Shown: positions 1 to 6,252, counted from the first letter of the stretch. The stretch is DNA of 6,279 bases from an uncultured Erysipelotrichaceae bacterium (GCA_900319505.1 ONOV01000132.1:1-6279); one strand, 5' to 3'. Program-made: numbers and translations. Notes: generated from the sequence alone by a model not told the origin.

Positions 1-20
1 CACAGTAAGTAACTGCGGCA

Positions 21-54
21 GAGGCGTCAGTCTGATGACAGGCTGGCGTCTTTT
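21..54 (+). terminator. Intrinsic terminator of a + strand transcript entering from the left
   Basis: Bases 21-34 pair with 39-52 around an ATGA loop (35-38). The stem has 14 pairs, of which four are G-T, and it is followed by a short T run ending at 54. G-U pairs form only in the + strand RNA; on the other strand they become A-C mismatches, so this hairpin serves a + strand transcript. The gene it ends lies almost wholly outside the window. Stop codons occur at 6-8 and 10-12 in two frames, and I cannot tell which, if either, ends it. The T run is short, so termination strength is uncertain. Confidence 0.6.
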
Positions 55-90
55 CATCGATATAATTATGAAATTGCATAGTAAAAGAGA

Positions 91-128
91 GAAAAATAAA
101 GCGCGGCAGACATATGTGTCTGTCACGC
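91..128 (-). terminator. Intrinsic terminator of the vanY-like gene
   Basis: Read on the - strand, GCGTGACAGACA (128-117) pairs with TGTCTGCCGCGC (112-101) around a CATA loop, with one wobble and one A-C mismatch. The tail that follows is TTTATTTTTC (100-91). It begins 8 nt after the stop codon of the carboxypeptidase gene. It faces the + strand terminator at 21-54, so the two transcription units end tail to tail. Confidence 0.8.
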
Positions 129-136
129 AGTACAGG

Positions 137-952
137 TTACTGAGCGTAGTCACCGCCCTCAATGTGGAAGTATTCTTCCATGGTTTCATCCGGTGAGATG
201 CTGTACATGGCATTTGCCGTATCCACGCCGACATAGCGGTAATGCCATGGTTCATATTCATAGCCGGTGATGGCTTCTTTGCCCTGGGGATAGCGCAGGA
301 TAAAGCCGTATTCATGGGCGTGCTGGTAGAGCCATTGGCCGGCGGCTGTATTGATGAAGGTCTGGTCCAGCATATCTTCCATGTCGGTCTGACCAAGATC
401 GCAGGCCAGTCCTGTCTGGTGGTCGGAATAGCCGGGACGGGAGGAAATGGAATCCGCATAGGCCTGGCCGTTCTGCGCCACATAGCTGTTGTATAGGTCT
501 ACCTGGTAGTCATAGCTGCGGTAGGCTGAGGTGAGGTAAAGCTGTACACCCTGCTGGCTGGCCGCATCAAACATGGCAACTAAGGCATTGGCTGCTTCCT
601 GACGCATCATTTCCTGCCGGTCCTGTTTGGGCACAGAAGTAATTTCAACAAGGTCGGAAGGGACATAGCCATCCGGCAGCTTGTGTTTCTTATTGGCCAC
701 AATCAGGATGGAGTTTGTATCAAAGAATCTTGGATCCGATTCTCCATCCGGGGTGGCTGAAGCAGGTGCGGGTGCGGCCGCTGTTTCAGTGCTTTGTTCT
801 GTCGGAACAGCCGTTGCCGGGGCTGCCGTATCATCCTTTTTAAAGTGATTTGAGACGGTACTGAACAGAATAATGAGCAGAGAAAGCACAATGCCGATGG
901 TCGCTATCAATAACAGCAGATGCTGTACATTCAGTTTTCTTCTTCTTCGCAT
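137..952 (-). CDS. Membrane-anchored D-alanyl-D-alanine carboxypeptidase, VanY type (peptidase M15B)
   Basis: This 271-residue protein should trim the terminal D-alanine (or possibly act as an L,D-carboxypeptidase) on peptidoglycan stem peptides outside the membrane. A basic N-terminus (RRRRK, residues 2-6) precedes one hydrophobic anchor (about 12-31). An Ala/Pro/Thr-rich linker (about 41-70) leads to the catalytic domain. The substrate-side motif is SAYRS (142-146) with Q150. The zinc motif SDHQTGLACD (176-185) supplies H178 and D185. The motif EPWH (234-237) supplies the catalytic Glu234 and the third ligand His237. All M15B key residues are present. An in-frame stop lies shortly upstream of the ATG, and the basic-plus-hydrophobic N-terminus fits this start, yet no Shine-Dalgarno sequence precedes it. 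The gene is transcribed divergently from tmk. The choice between D,D and L,D activity cannot be made from sequence. Confidence 0.93.
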   Translation of the reverse strand: MRRRRKLNVQHLLLLIATIGIVLSLLIILFSTVSNHFKKDDTAAPATAVPTEQSTETAAAPAPASATPDGESDPRFFDTNSILIVANKKHKLPDGYVPSDLVEITSVPKQDRQEMMRQEAANALVAMFDAASQQGVQLYLTSAYRSYDYQVDLYNSYVAQNGQAYADSISSRPGYSDHQTGLACDLGQTDMEDMLDQTFINTAAGQWLYQHAHEYGFILRYPQGKEAITGYEYEPWHYRYVGVDTANAMYSISPDETMEEYFHIEGGDYAQ

Positions 953-961
953 ACAGGTAAC

Positions 962-970
962 AGTCTAGCA
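962..970 (-). promoter_or_regulatory. Possible extended -10 promoter element for the carboxypeptidase gene
   Basis: The - strand reads TGCTAGACT (970-962), fitting TGnTAnnnT with two mismatches to TATAAT. Nine bases separate it from the ATG, so a start from it would leave a leader of only a few nucleotides. I find no convincing -35 box. An overlapping alternative is TATGCT (972-967). The absence of a Shine-Dalgarno sequence makes a very short leader plausible, but the match itself is weak. Confidence 0.3.
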
Positions 971-1016
971 TAAAATGCAGGGAAGAGTCGGCTGTCTTTC
1001 GGGACGCATTCTGAAG

Positions 1017-1025
1017 TGATATAAT
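1017..1025 (+). promoter_or_regulatory. Extended -10 promoter driving the tmk operon
   Basis: TGATATAAT is a perfect TGn-TATAAT extended -10. The region one spacer upstream (about 997-1002, TTTCGG) is a poor -35, which extended -10 promoters tolerate. Seven bases (1026-1032) separate the element from the tmk ATG at 1033, so the expected transcription start is at 1031-1033, with A1033 the nearest purine. The upstream gene runs the other way, so the operon needs a promoter in this gap or inside the divergent gene. Confidence 0.65.
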
Positions 1026-1032
1026 TCTATTT

Positions 1033-1674
1033 ATGAAAAAAGGACTTTTTATCACATTTGAAGGACCGGATGGTTCAGGTAAGACAACCGTCTCAACAGC
1101 GGTAGTGGAACGCCTGAAAAATGAGGGTTATCCGGTCATGTATACAAGAGAACCGGGCGGCTCCAAAATCGCAGAAGAGATTCGCCAGGTTATTCTGGAT
1201 CCGGCCAATACGGCCATGGACGCAAGAACGGAAGCGCTGCTGTATGCGGCCAGCCGCCGTCAGCACCTTACGGAAATCGTGCTGCCTGCCCTGGAAAAAG
1301 GCATTACGGTCATCAGTGATCGTTTTGTGGATTCTTCCCTTGCCTATCAGGGATGCGGAAGGCAGATCGGCATGGAAGCAGTGGCTGAGATCAACCGCTT
1401 TGCCGTGGAAGGTCATATGCCCGACCATACGATTTTCCTGAATGTGGATGCGGATACCGGACTGACGCGGATTGCCGCAAGAGAGTATCTGGATCGTCTC
1501 GATCAGGAAAGCCAGGCATTTCATGAAAGAGTGTATGAAGGCTACCAGAAGGTCATTGCCATGTTTCCTGAAAGGATGTGCGTAGTGGATGCGTCAAGGG
1601 ATGCGGATACGGTCATAGCCGAAGCGTATGAGGAAGTGAAGGGCTGGCTGGATGCTGAAAGATCTGCTGCATGA
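1033..1674 (+). CDS. tmk: Thymidylate kinase (dTMP kinase)
   Basis: This cytoplasmic enzyme phosphorylates dTMP to dTDP with ATP, an essential step of dTTP supply. At 213 residues it has the usual family length. Visible motifs are the P-loop GPDGSGKTT (11-19), TREPGG (38-43) and the [12 protein letters not shown] block (96-107) that contacts dTMP. A LID region rich in arginine (about 145-157, ending DRLDQE) precedes FHERVYEGY (163-171). The P-loop has Asp rather than Arg at its variable position, so the catalytic arginine should come from the LID, as in the bacterial type. The ATG is fixed by the P-loop lying close to the N-terminus. No Shine-Dalgarno sequence precedes it, unlike the downstream genes. 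It is the first gene of the operon, and its 3' end overlaps holB by 23 bp. Confidence 0.97.
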   Translation: MKKGLFITFEGPDGSGKTTVSTAVVERLKNEGYPVMYTREPGGSKIAEEIRQVILDPANTAMDARTEALLYAASRRQHLTEIVLPALEKGITVISDRFVDSSLAYQGCGRQIGMEAVAEINRFAVEGHMPDHTIFLNVDADTGLTRIAAREYLDRLDQESQAFHERVYEGYQKVIAMFPERMCVVDASRDADTVIAEAYEEVKGWLDAERSAA

Positions 1675-2647
1675 AACCGAACCTGTTGTCTATCAGGCAT
1701 TAGCCAGTGCGCTGCACAATGGTACGGTGTCGCATGCCTATCTGTTTTCCGGGGAAGCCGGAACACCGAAGAAGGAAGCCGCATTCCTGCTGGCGATGAG
1801 TCTGTTCTGTCAGAATAAGACAGAAGACGGGTTTGCCTGTGAGACGTGCCGGACATGCACAAGAGTACTGAACAGGGAACATCTTGACTGCCGGGTGATT
1901 GACGGCAGTGAGAAGGCAGTCGGCAAGGATGATGTGGATGAAATGACAGCTTCCTTTGCCAAGGCGGCAGCTGAAGGCGGTACCGGCCAGAGGGTGTGCA
2001 TTCTTCTGCAGGCGGATAACAGCAGTACGGCAGCGCAGAATGCATTGCTGAAGTTTCTGGAAGAGCCGGGGGAAGGGGTTACGGCGATCCTCTGTGTGGA
2101 TGGGATCGGCCGTATTCTGCCGACGATTGTTTCCCGCTGTACGCTTGTACCGTTTGTGCCGCTGCCTGCTTCTTATTATTATAAGAAGGCAGTGGAACAG
2201 GGTGTGCATGAAGAGGATGCGTATTTTCTGAGCCACATTGTACGTAATGCGGATGATCTGAAAGCACAGAGTGAAGCGGAAAGCTACACCCATGCGCTGG
2301 ATATGTTCCGGCAGACCTTTGATGACAATGGTCCCGGTGCAGAACTGTTAGTGGACTATGATATCAGCTATAAGCTGAGTGATAAGAAGGAAAACCTGAA
2401 GATGCTTGGCTGCTGGCTCGATCTGATTGATCTGTTTGCCCATGATGAAGTCATGGAAAAAGAGGAAGGACCGGACTGGTACAGAACACTGCTCAGGGAA
2501 AAGAAAAAAGACAGCAGCTATTATGTCAGGATGATACAGATCGTATCGGAAGAACGTGACCGCTGCAATAAATTTAACGATCAGAATCTGCTGTGCGCCC
2601 AGGCATTCGGCAGACTGGAGGCATTGAAACATGGAAAGAAAAACTGA
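1652..2647 (+). CDS. holB: DNA polymerase III, delta-prime subunit (clamp loader)
   Basis: This is the delta-prime subunit of the clamp loader, which places the sliding clamp on DNA during replication. It has 331 residues, close to Bacillus HolB. The AAA+ start is [12 protein letters not shown] (27-38). A four-cysteine zinc module follows, with C53, C63, C66 and C69. [10 protein letters not shown] (130-139) and TIVSRC (158-163) are the usual sensor and arginine-finger (SRC) motifs. The Walker A segment is degenerate (GEAGTPKK, 34-41), fitting a subunit that does not hydrolyse ATP. The C-terminal collar region is less conserved. The start lies inside tmk, with GAAGGG at 1638-1643 eight bases before the ATG. 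The overlap suggests translational coupling. No darA (yaaQ) or yaaR homologue separates it from tmk as in Bacillus. Confidence 0.93.
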   Translation: MLKDLLHETEPVVYQALASALHNGTVSHAYLFSGEAGTPKKEAAFLLAMSLFCQNKTEDGFACETCRTCTRVLNREHLDCRVIDGSEKAVGKDDVDEMTASFAKAAAEGGTGQRVCILLQADNSSTAAQNALLKFLEEPGEGVTAILCVDGIGRILPTIVSRCTLVPFVPLPASYYYKKAVEQGVHEEDAYFLSHIVRNADDLKAQSEAESYTHALDMFRQTFDDNGPGAELLVDYDISYKLSDKKENLKMLGCWLDLIDLFAHDEVMEKEEGPDWYRTLLREKKKDSSYYVRMIQIVSEERDRCNKFNDQNLLCAQAFGRLEALKHGKKN

Positions 2648-3785
2648 AGAACCCGTTCAGCCGGTGAAATATACCTATACCGTTCCGGTGAAGTTTGAGG
2701 AAGCCGGCAAGCCGTATTCCTTCGGTACGGAAGATTCTTCCATCCTGAAAGGCGACTTTGTAGTAGTGGAGACACAGCAGGGTCTGGAGATGGGAAAAGC
2801 GGAAGGTGATGCGCTGGAAGTAGGAAAGTATAACCTGCGCATGCCCCAGCGTCCGGTGATCCGTAAAGCAACAGACCGGGATAAGGAAACCTATCAGAGA
2901 AATCTGAAAGAGAATGATATTGCATTTGATATCTGCAGGAGTGAAATTGAAGCCCTGGATCTCAAGATGAATCTGCTCAGTGCAAGCTATACGCTGGACC
3001 GTTCCAAGATTCTCTTTGTGTATCTGGCGGATCAGAGAGTGGATTTCCGCGATCTTTTGAAAAGACTGGGAGCCAGGCTGCACTGCCGCATTGAATTAAG
3101 ACAGATCGGGGAAAGAGATAAGGCGAGAATGGTAGGCGGCATCGGTCCCTGCGGGATGGAGTGCTGCTGCCGCAGGTTCAAGTCGCGCTTTGATGTCATA
3201 TCCATCAATATGGCCAAGAACCAGCTGCTGGCATTGAATGTGGATAAGCTTTCCGGCATGTGCGGCAAGCTGATGTGCTGCCTCAAGTATGAGGATAATG
3301 ACTATAAGGAAATGACCCAGGGACTGCCCAAGATGGGATCCCAGGTGGAATATGATGGGGTTGTCTACCGGGTGACCAATATGAATGTCATGGCCAATGA
3401 GGCAAAGCTGGAAAATTATGAGAATGTGATTTTCATTACGCTGGATGATCTGAGAGCCAAGGGCATTCCCCGTAAGGGCGTTATCATGCAAAGACCGAAG
3501 GGTGATGGTGATAAGCCGGTACGCAAGACTGTCATCCATAATAACGGTTCACGTCCGGCAGCTCATGCGGTAAGGGAGAATGAAGATAACACGCATGCCA
3601 GAAATACCGAAGTCAGAACGTTCAAACGCAGAGACAGAGATACGCATGAAGAAAGGCCGAAAGGTAAAGTGGAAACACGCTCCTTCAAGCCAAGACATGA
3701 TGCGGCTAAGCCTCAGCAGACAGAAAAGAAGAACGTTACTGTACGTACATTCAAGCGGAAGAAACCGGAAGGAGAAAACGCGTGA
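2631..3785 (+). CDS. ricT: PSP1-domain protein RicT (YaaT), Y-complex subunit, with long basic tail
   Basis: RicT homologues (YaaT in Bacillus subtilis) work with RicA and RicF in a complex that binds iron-sulfur clusters and steers RNase Y in mRNA maturation. They also affect sporulation and competence. The PSP1 domain spans about residues 14-280. Two cysteine clusters are clear: GPCGMECCC (172-180) and GMCGKLMCC (209-217), the latter followed by LKYE. The domain is followed by about 100 residues rich in Lys and Arg, which the 275-residue Bacillus protein largely lacks. This tail repeats R-[TS]-F-K three times. The ATG overlaps holB by 17 bp and has GGAGG at 2617-2621, nine bases upstream. 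The family call is firm. The partners RicA and RicF are not in the window, so the exact role here is inferred. Confidence 0.9.
   Translation: MERKTEEPVQPVKYTYTVPVKFEEAGKPYSFGTEDSSILKGDFVVVETQQGLEMGKAEGDALEVGKYNLRMPQRPVIRKATDRDKETYQRNLKENDIAFDICRSEIEALDLKMNLLSASYTLDRSKILFVYLADQRVDFRDLLKRLGARLHCRIELRQIGERDKARMVGGIGPCGMECCCRRFKSRFDVISINMAKNQLLALNVDKLSGMCGKLMCCLKYEDNDYKEMTQGLPKMGSQVEYDGVVYRVTNMNVMANEAKLENYENVIFITLDDLRAKGIPRKGVIMQRPKGDGDKPVRKTVIHNNGSRPAAHAVRENEDNTHARNTEVRTFKRRDRDTHEERPKGKVETRSFKPRHDAAKPQQTEKKNVTVRTFKRKKPEGENA
3608..3758 (+). repeat. Three protein-level R-[TS]-F-K repeats encoded in the ricT tail
   Basis: The RicT tail carries EVRTFKRR (327-334), VETRSFKPR (347-355) and VTVRTFKRKK (369-378). 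The core arginines are at residues 329, 350 and 372, a spacing of 21 and 22. Codons for the core differ between copies: Arg is AGA, CGC and CGT, and Thr/Ser is ACG, TCC and ACA. The likeness is therefore at the protein level, not a recent DNA duplication. The segments between are charged and low in complexity, probably disordered. No function is known to me for this motif. Confidence 0.7.
3769..3774 (+). promoter_or_regulatory. Ribosome binding site selecting the GTG start of rsmI
   Basis: AAGGAG lies seven bases before the GTG at 3782, within the last codons of ricT. It supports GTG as the start. The first in-frame ATG encodes residue 27, inside the conserved N-terminal block, and would destroy the SAM-binding fold. 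The GTGA overlap with the ricT stop suggests coupled translation. Confidence 0.8.
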
Positions 3786-4633
3786 AACGGCAGAAATCCT
3801 TTGAAAATAAACGGCCTTCGCTCTACCTTGTCCCAACACCCATCGGCAATCTTTCGGAAATGACACCCCGTGCCATTGAGATCCTTAACCAGGCAGATGT
3901 CATTGCCTGTGAAGATACGCGCACCAGCGGCCAGCTTCTTGCCCACTTCGGCATTCATAAGAAACTGATTGCCTGTCAGAACTTCAATGAAGAAAACAGT
4001 GCCGGCGGCATCGTGAAGCTTCTTTCCGAAGGAAAGAACGTCGCCCTCATCTCCGATGCCGGCTATCCCCTCATCAATGATCCCGGTCAGAGAGTCGTAC
4101 AGGCCTGTGTGGAAAATGACTTCAATGTCATTCCGGTCTCCGGCTGTTCCGCTTTCCTCAACGCCCTTGTCGCCAGCGGTCTGGTGGCCATGCCGTTTAT
4201 CTATGTCGGCTTTCTGCCATCCGGTGCGACGGAACGGCGCAAAAAGCTTGCCATGTATAAAGACTATCCGATGACCCTTGTCTTCTATGAAGCACCGCAC
4301 CGGATTGTAAGGATGCTCGAAGATGTCAGAGATGTCATGGGCAACCGGCAGTGTACGCTGGCCCGGGAACTGACCAAAGTACATGAGGAATTCATCCGCG
4401 GTACAGTAGAGGAAATACTGGAAACAGCGGATGATCTCAGAGGTGAGATGGTGGTTGTATTGGAAGGAAAGAAAGAGGACAGAGCGGTGGAGCTTGATAT
4501 GCATGCGGTTCTTGCCATGGTCAATGAAGCCATGCAGGCGGGGATGAGCACTTCGGATGCCATCCGTGAAACCGCAAGACGCACCGGCATATCCAAGAAC
4601 CGTATCTATGAATACGTGCATCAGAAAAACTGA
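3782..4633 (+). CDS. rsmI: 16S rRNA (cytidine(1402)-2'-O)-methyltransferase
   Basis: RsmI uses S-adenosylmethionine to methylate the 2'-OH of C1402 in the decoding centre of 16S rRNA. The protein has 283 residues, normal for the family. The tetrapyrrole-methylase-like fold shows LYLVPTPIGNL (14-24), EDTRTS (44-49), ISDAGYPLINDPG (90-102), SGCSA (120-124) followed by ALVASGL (128-134), YVGFLP (141-146) and FYEAPHR (168-174). The last third (ARELTKVHEE and onward) ends in a small helical domain with an SKNRIYEYV stretch. The loop motifs SDAGYPLINDPG and SGCSA differ from the common SDAGTPGISDPG and GPSA forms. The start is GTG, overlapping the ricT stop by 4 bp. Leucine codons in the first half are mainly CTT or CTC, unlike holB, where CTG dominates. 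Confidence 0.95.
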   Translation: MKRQKSFENKRPSLYLVPTPIGNLSEMTPRAIEILNQADVIACEDTRTSGQLLAHFGIHKKLIACQNFNEENSAGGIVKLLSEGKNVALISDAGYPLINDPGQRVVQACVENDFNVIPVSGCSAFLNALVASGLVAMPFIYVGFLPSGATERRKKLAMYKDYPMTLVFYEAPHRIVRMLEDVRDVMGNRQCTLARELTKVHEEFIRGTVEEILETADDLRGEMVVVLEGKKEDRAVELDMHAVLAMVNEAMQAGMSTSDAIRETARRTGISKNRIYEYVHQKN

Positions 4634-4646
4634 GGGAGACTAGATT

Positions 4647-5366
4647 ATGTTTATTCTGTTCAACATCGCAATGATGCCTTACTACATCCTGATGGCCGCA
4701 GCAATCATTCCGCCGGTTGTACTGATGATCTACATGTATAACAATGACCGCTATGAAAGGGAGCCGGCCTATATGGTCTGGCGCACGATCGGGGCAGGCA
4801 TCATGGCCGCATTAGCGGCAATGGTGCTGGAATATGTGTTTGAAGCTGTCTTTTTCAACAGCAGTGTACAGCCCAGTACCGATGTTTCCATTCATGAAGC
4901 GATCATGGTAGGTCTTGTGGAAGAAGGCTGCAAGCTTTTCTTCCTGTACCGGGCGACATGGAAGTCACCGGAATTCAACTATCGCTATGACGGTATTCTG
5001 TATGCCGGCTTTGTGTCCCTTGGTTTTGCGGCCTTTGAGAATGTCATGTATGTGTTCTCCAATGGCCTTGGGGTAGCGGTATCAAGAGCTCTGCTTTCCA
5101 TTCCGGCGCATCTTGCCTTCGGTGTGCTGACCGGCCTGTTCTATTCCCGGGCCAAGGTCATGCAGGTGGAAGGAAATCTGTTCTGCGGCATCATGATTTT
5201 TCTTGGCTGGCTGGTGTCCAGCTCTCTGCACGCCTGCTATGACGGCAGCCTGTTTGTCGGTTCCAATATGTCCATGGCGCTGTTTGTTGGCATTGTGATT
5301 CTGATCTATGTCATTGTCTTTGTCATTGTAAAGAAAGAAGCCAAAAACGACCGGCCGATTTACTGA
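4647..5366 (+). CDS. prsW: PrsW-family intramembrane glutamic protease
   Basis: This 239-residue polytopic membrane protein belongs to the PrsW family. The Bacillus subtilis member makes the first cut in anti-sigma factor RsiW, freeing an ECF sigma factor under envelope stress. Family motifs are VEEGCK (91-96, the Glu pair E92 and E93), DGILYAGFVSLGFAAFENVMY (115-135, with E131), PAHLAFG (153-159, with H155) and SLHACYD (193-199, with H195). Hydrophobic segments lie at about 8-30, 46-69, 84-100, 117-137, 143-166, 178-194 and 207-228, and a charged tail (KKEAKNDR) follows. GGGAG (4634-4638) lies eight bases before the ATG. The gene follows rsmI by 13 bp and is the last of the operon. No sigma or anti-sigma gene is visible nearby, so the substrate is unknown. 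Confidence 0.88.
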   Translation: MFILFNIAMMPYYILMAAAIIPPVVLMIYMYNNDRYEREPAYMVWRTIGAGIMAALAAMVLEYVFEAVFFNSSVQPSTDVSIHEAIMVGLVEEGCKLFFLYRATWKSPEFNYRYDGILYAGFVSLGFAAFENVMYVFSNGLGVAVSRALLSIPAHLAFGVLTGLFYSRAKVMQVEGNLFCGIMIFLGWLVSSSLHACYDGSLFVGSNMSMALFVGIVILIYVIVFVIVKKEAKNDRPIY

Positions 5367-5373
5367 TGCGATG

Positions 5374-5405
5374 GATCCTGCTTTTATGAACAGGATCTTT
5401 TCTTT
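5374..5405 (+). terminator. Intrinsic terminator ending the tmk-prsW operon
   Basis: GATCCTG (5374-5380) pairs perfectly with CAGGATC (5391-5397) around a 10-base loop, followed by TTTTCTTT. It starts 7 nt after the prsW stop codon. A T-rich tail is present only on the + strand side, so it is unidirectional. Confidence 0.8.
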
Positions 5406-5427
5406 CTGCCTTGTGAAGTTATGGCAT

Positions 5428-5455
5428 TTGAAGTTGCAGTTGATTGATGTAAAAT
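5428..5455 (+). promoter_or_regulatory. Predicted sigma-A promoter of the FHA-protein gene
   Basis: TTGAAG (5428-5433) and TAAAAT (5450-5455) are separated by 16 bp. The expected start is near 5462, leaving a leader of about 26 nt that contains the ribosome binding site GTGAGG (5475-5480). The element follows the operon terminator, which supports a separate transcription unit. The -35 is imperfect. Confidence 0.5.
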
Positions 5456-5487
5456 AGTTCTGTATTGCAAAAAAGTGAGGAATAGGT

Positions 5488-6252
5488 ATGTCTAGAATCT
5501 TTAATGATCCTACTCTGGCAAAAGCTGCCGTCCTGCTGCTTGGCGGAATGGTCATCGTTCTTCTGATTGCGGTGGTTGTTCTGGCGCTGAAGAAGTATCA
5601 GGTATATTACATCGATGATGAAGAGATTGATCGGGAACTGAAAGAGAAAGAAAAGAATAAGCTGAATCTGAAGCTTCCTAAAGTAAAGAAACCGGAAAAG
5701 AAGGCAAAGGAAGTCAAAGAAACAGAGGAACCGGAGGAAGAACCTGTCAAAGAATCTGAAGAAGTAAAGCCGGTGGAAGCAGTGAAACCGGCTGAAACTG
5801 TCATCCAGGAGCCGGAGGATCTCATCCGTGCGGATGCGCCGAAACCGCAGGAAAAGACAGATACGACATTCATTCCGGAAATGAATAACGTACCGCCGGT
5901 CAACCATACGGTACCGCGGGCAAAAGAGCCTGGACAGAAACTCTATGGTGTACGCATCACTATTACCGTAGGCGCCCAGCGCACCACTGCCGATGTGACC
6001 GACTTCCCGTGTCTGATCGGCCGTGAAGCGGACAAATGTGATGTGATTATCTCAGAGCCCGCTGTTTCCCGCCGGCATGCAAGACTGCTGAAGGAAGATG
6101 ATCAGCTGCTGATTGAAGATGTATCCGAACATAACGGCACCTATCTGAATGAAATGAAGATACCGCCGCTGGGGAAGGTCAGAATTCATGAAGGCGACAC
6201 GATCACCCTGGGCAGAGCGCATATCAGAATTGATTCCTGTCTGTATCAGTAA
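5488..6252 (+). CDS. Single-pass membrane protein with C-terminal FHA domain
   Basis: This 254-residue protein probably binds phosphothreonine peptides and so links a Ser/Thr kinase to a membrane process; the partner is unknown. One transmembrane helix spans about 13-34. Lysines straight after it (35-36) suggest the C-terminal part is cytoplasmic. A highly charged linker (about 43-110) is Lys-rich at first and Glu-rich later, probably disordered or coiled. The FHA domain covers about 153-250, with all core motifs: IGRE (177-180, R179), SRRHA (194-198, S194 and H197) and NGTYLN (216-221, N216). The linker holds DTTFIP (125-130) about 25 residues before the FHA domain. GAGG (5477-5480) lies seven bases before the ATG. 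I do not recognise an orthologue with an established gene name. No kinase gene lies in the window. Confidence 0.88.
   Translation: MSRIFNDPTLAKAAVLLLGGMVIVLLIAVVVLALKKYQVYYIDDEEIDRELKEKEKNKLNLKLPKVKKPEKKAKEVKETEEPEEEPVKESEEVKPVEAVKPAETVIQEPEDLIRADAPKPQEKTDTTFIPEMNNVPPVNHTVPRAKEPGQKLYGVRITITVGAQRTTADVTDFPCLIGREADKCDVIISEPAVSRRHARLLKEDDQLLIEDVSEHNGTYLNEMKIPPLGKVRIHEGDTITLGRAHIRIDSCLYQ

Noticed and set aside
1..12. Possible 3' end of an upstream + strand coding region (stops at 6-8 and 10-12)
   Set aside because: Too short to choose a frame or recognise a product. The following terminator makes an upstream gene likely, but no CDS can be claimed.
68..196. Small + strand ORF of 42 codons after TATAAT at 61-66
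   Set aside because: The ATG is one base after the -10-like box, no -35 or ribosome binding site is present, and the frame runs through the - strand terminator and antisense to the carboxypeptidase gene. It is probably chance.
1542..2293. Long antisense open frames opposite tmk and holB
   Set aside because: They lie opposite clearly conserved genes, show low-complexity or unfamiliar translations, and have no promoter or ribosome binding site. They are shadow frames.
3713..4621. 302-codon antisense open frame opposite rsmI
   Set aside because: It covers nearly all of rsmI, whose motifs are intact on the + strand. The length reflects codon composition, not a gene.
5607..5903. Ser/Phe-rich antisense frame opposite the FHA-protein linker
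   Set aside because: It is the reverse reading of Lys/Glu-rich codons and has no independent coding signal.
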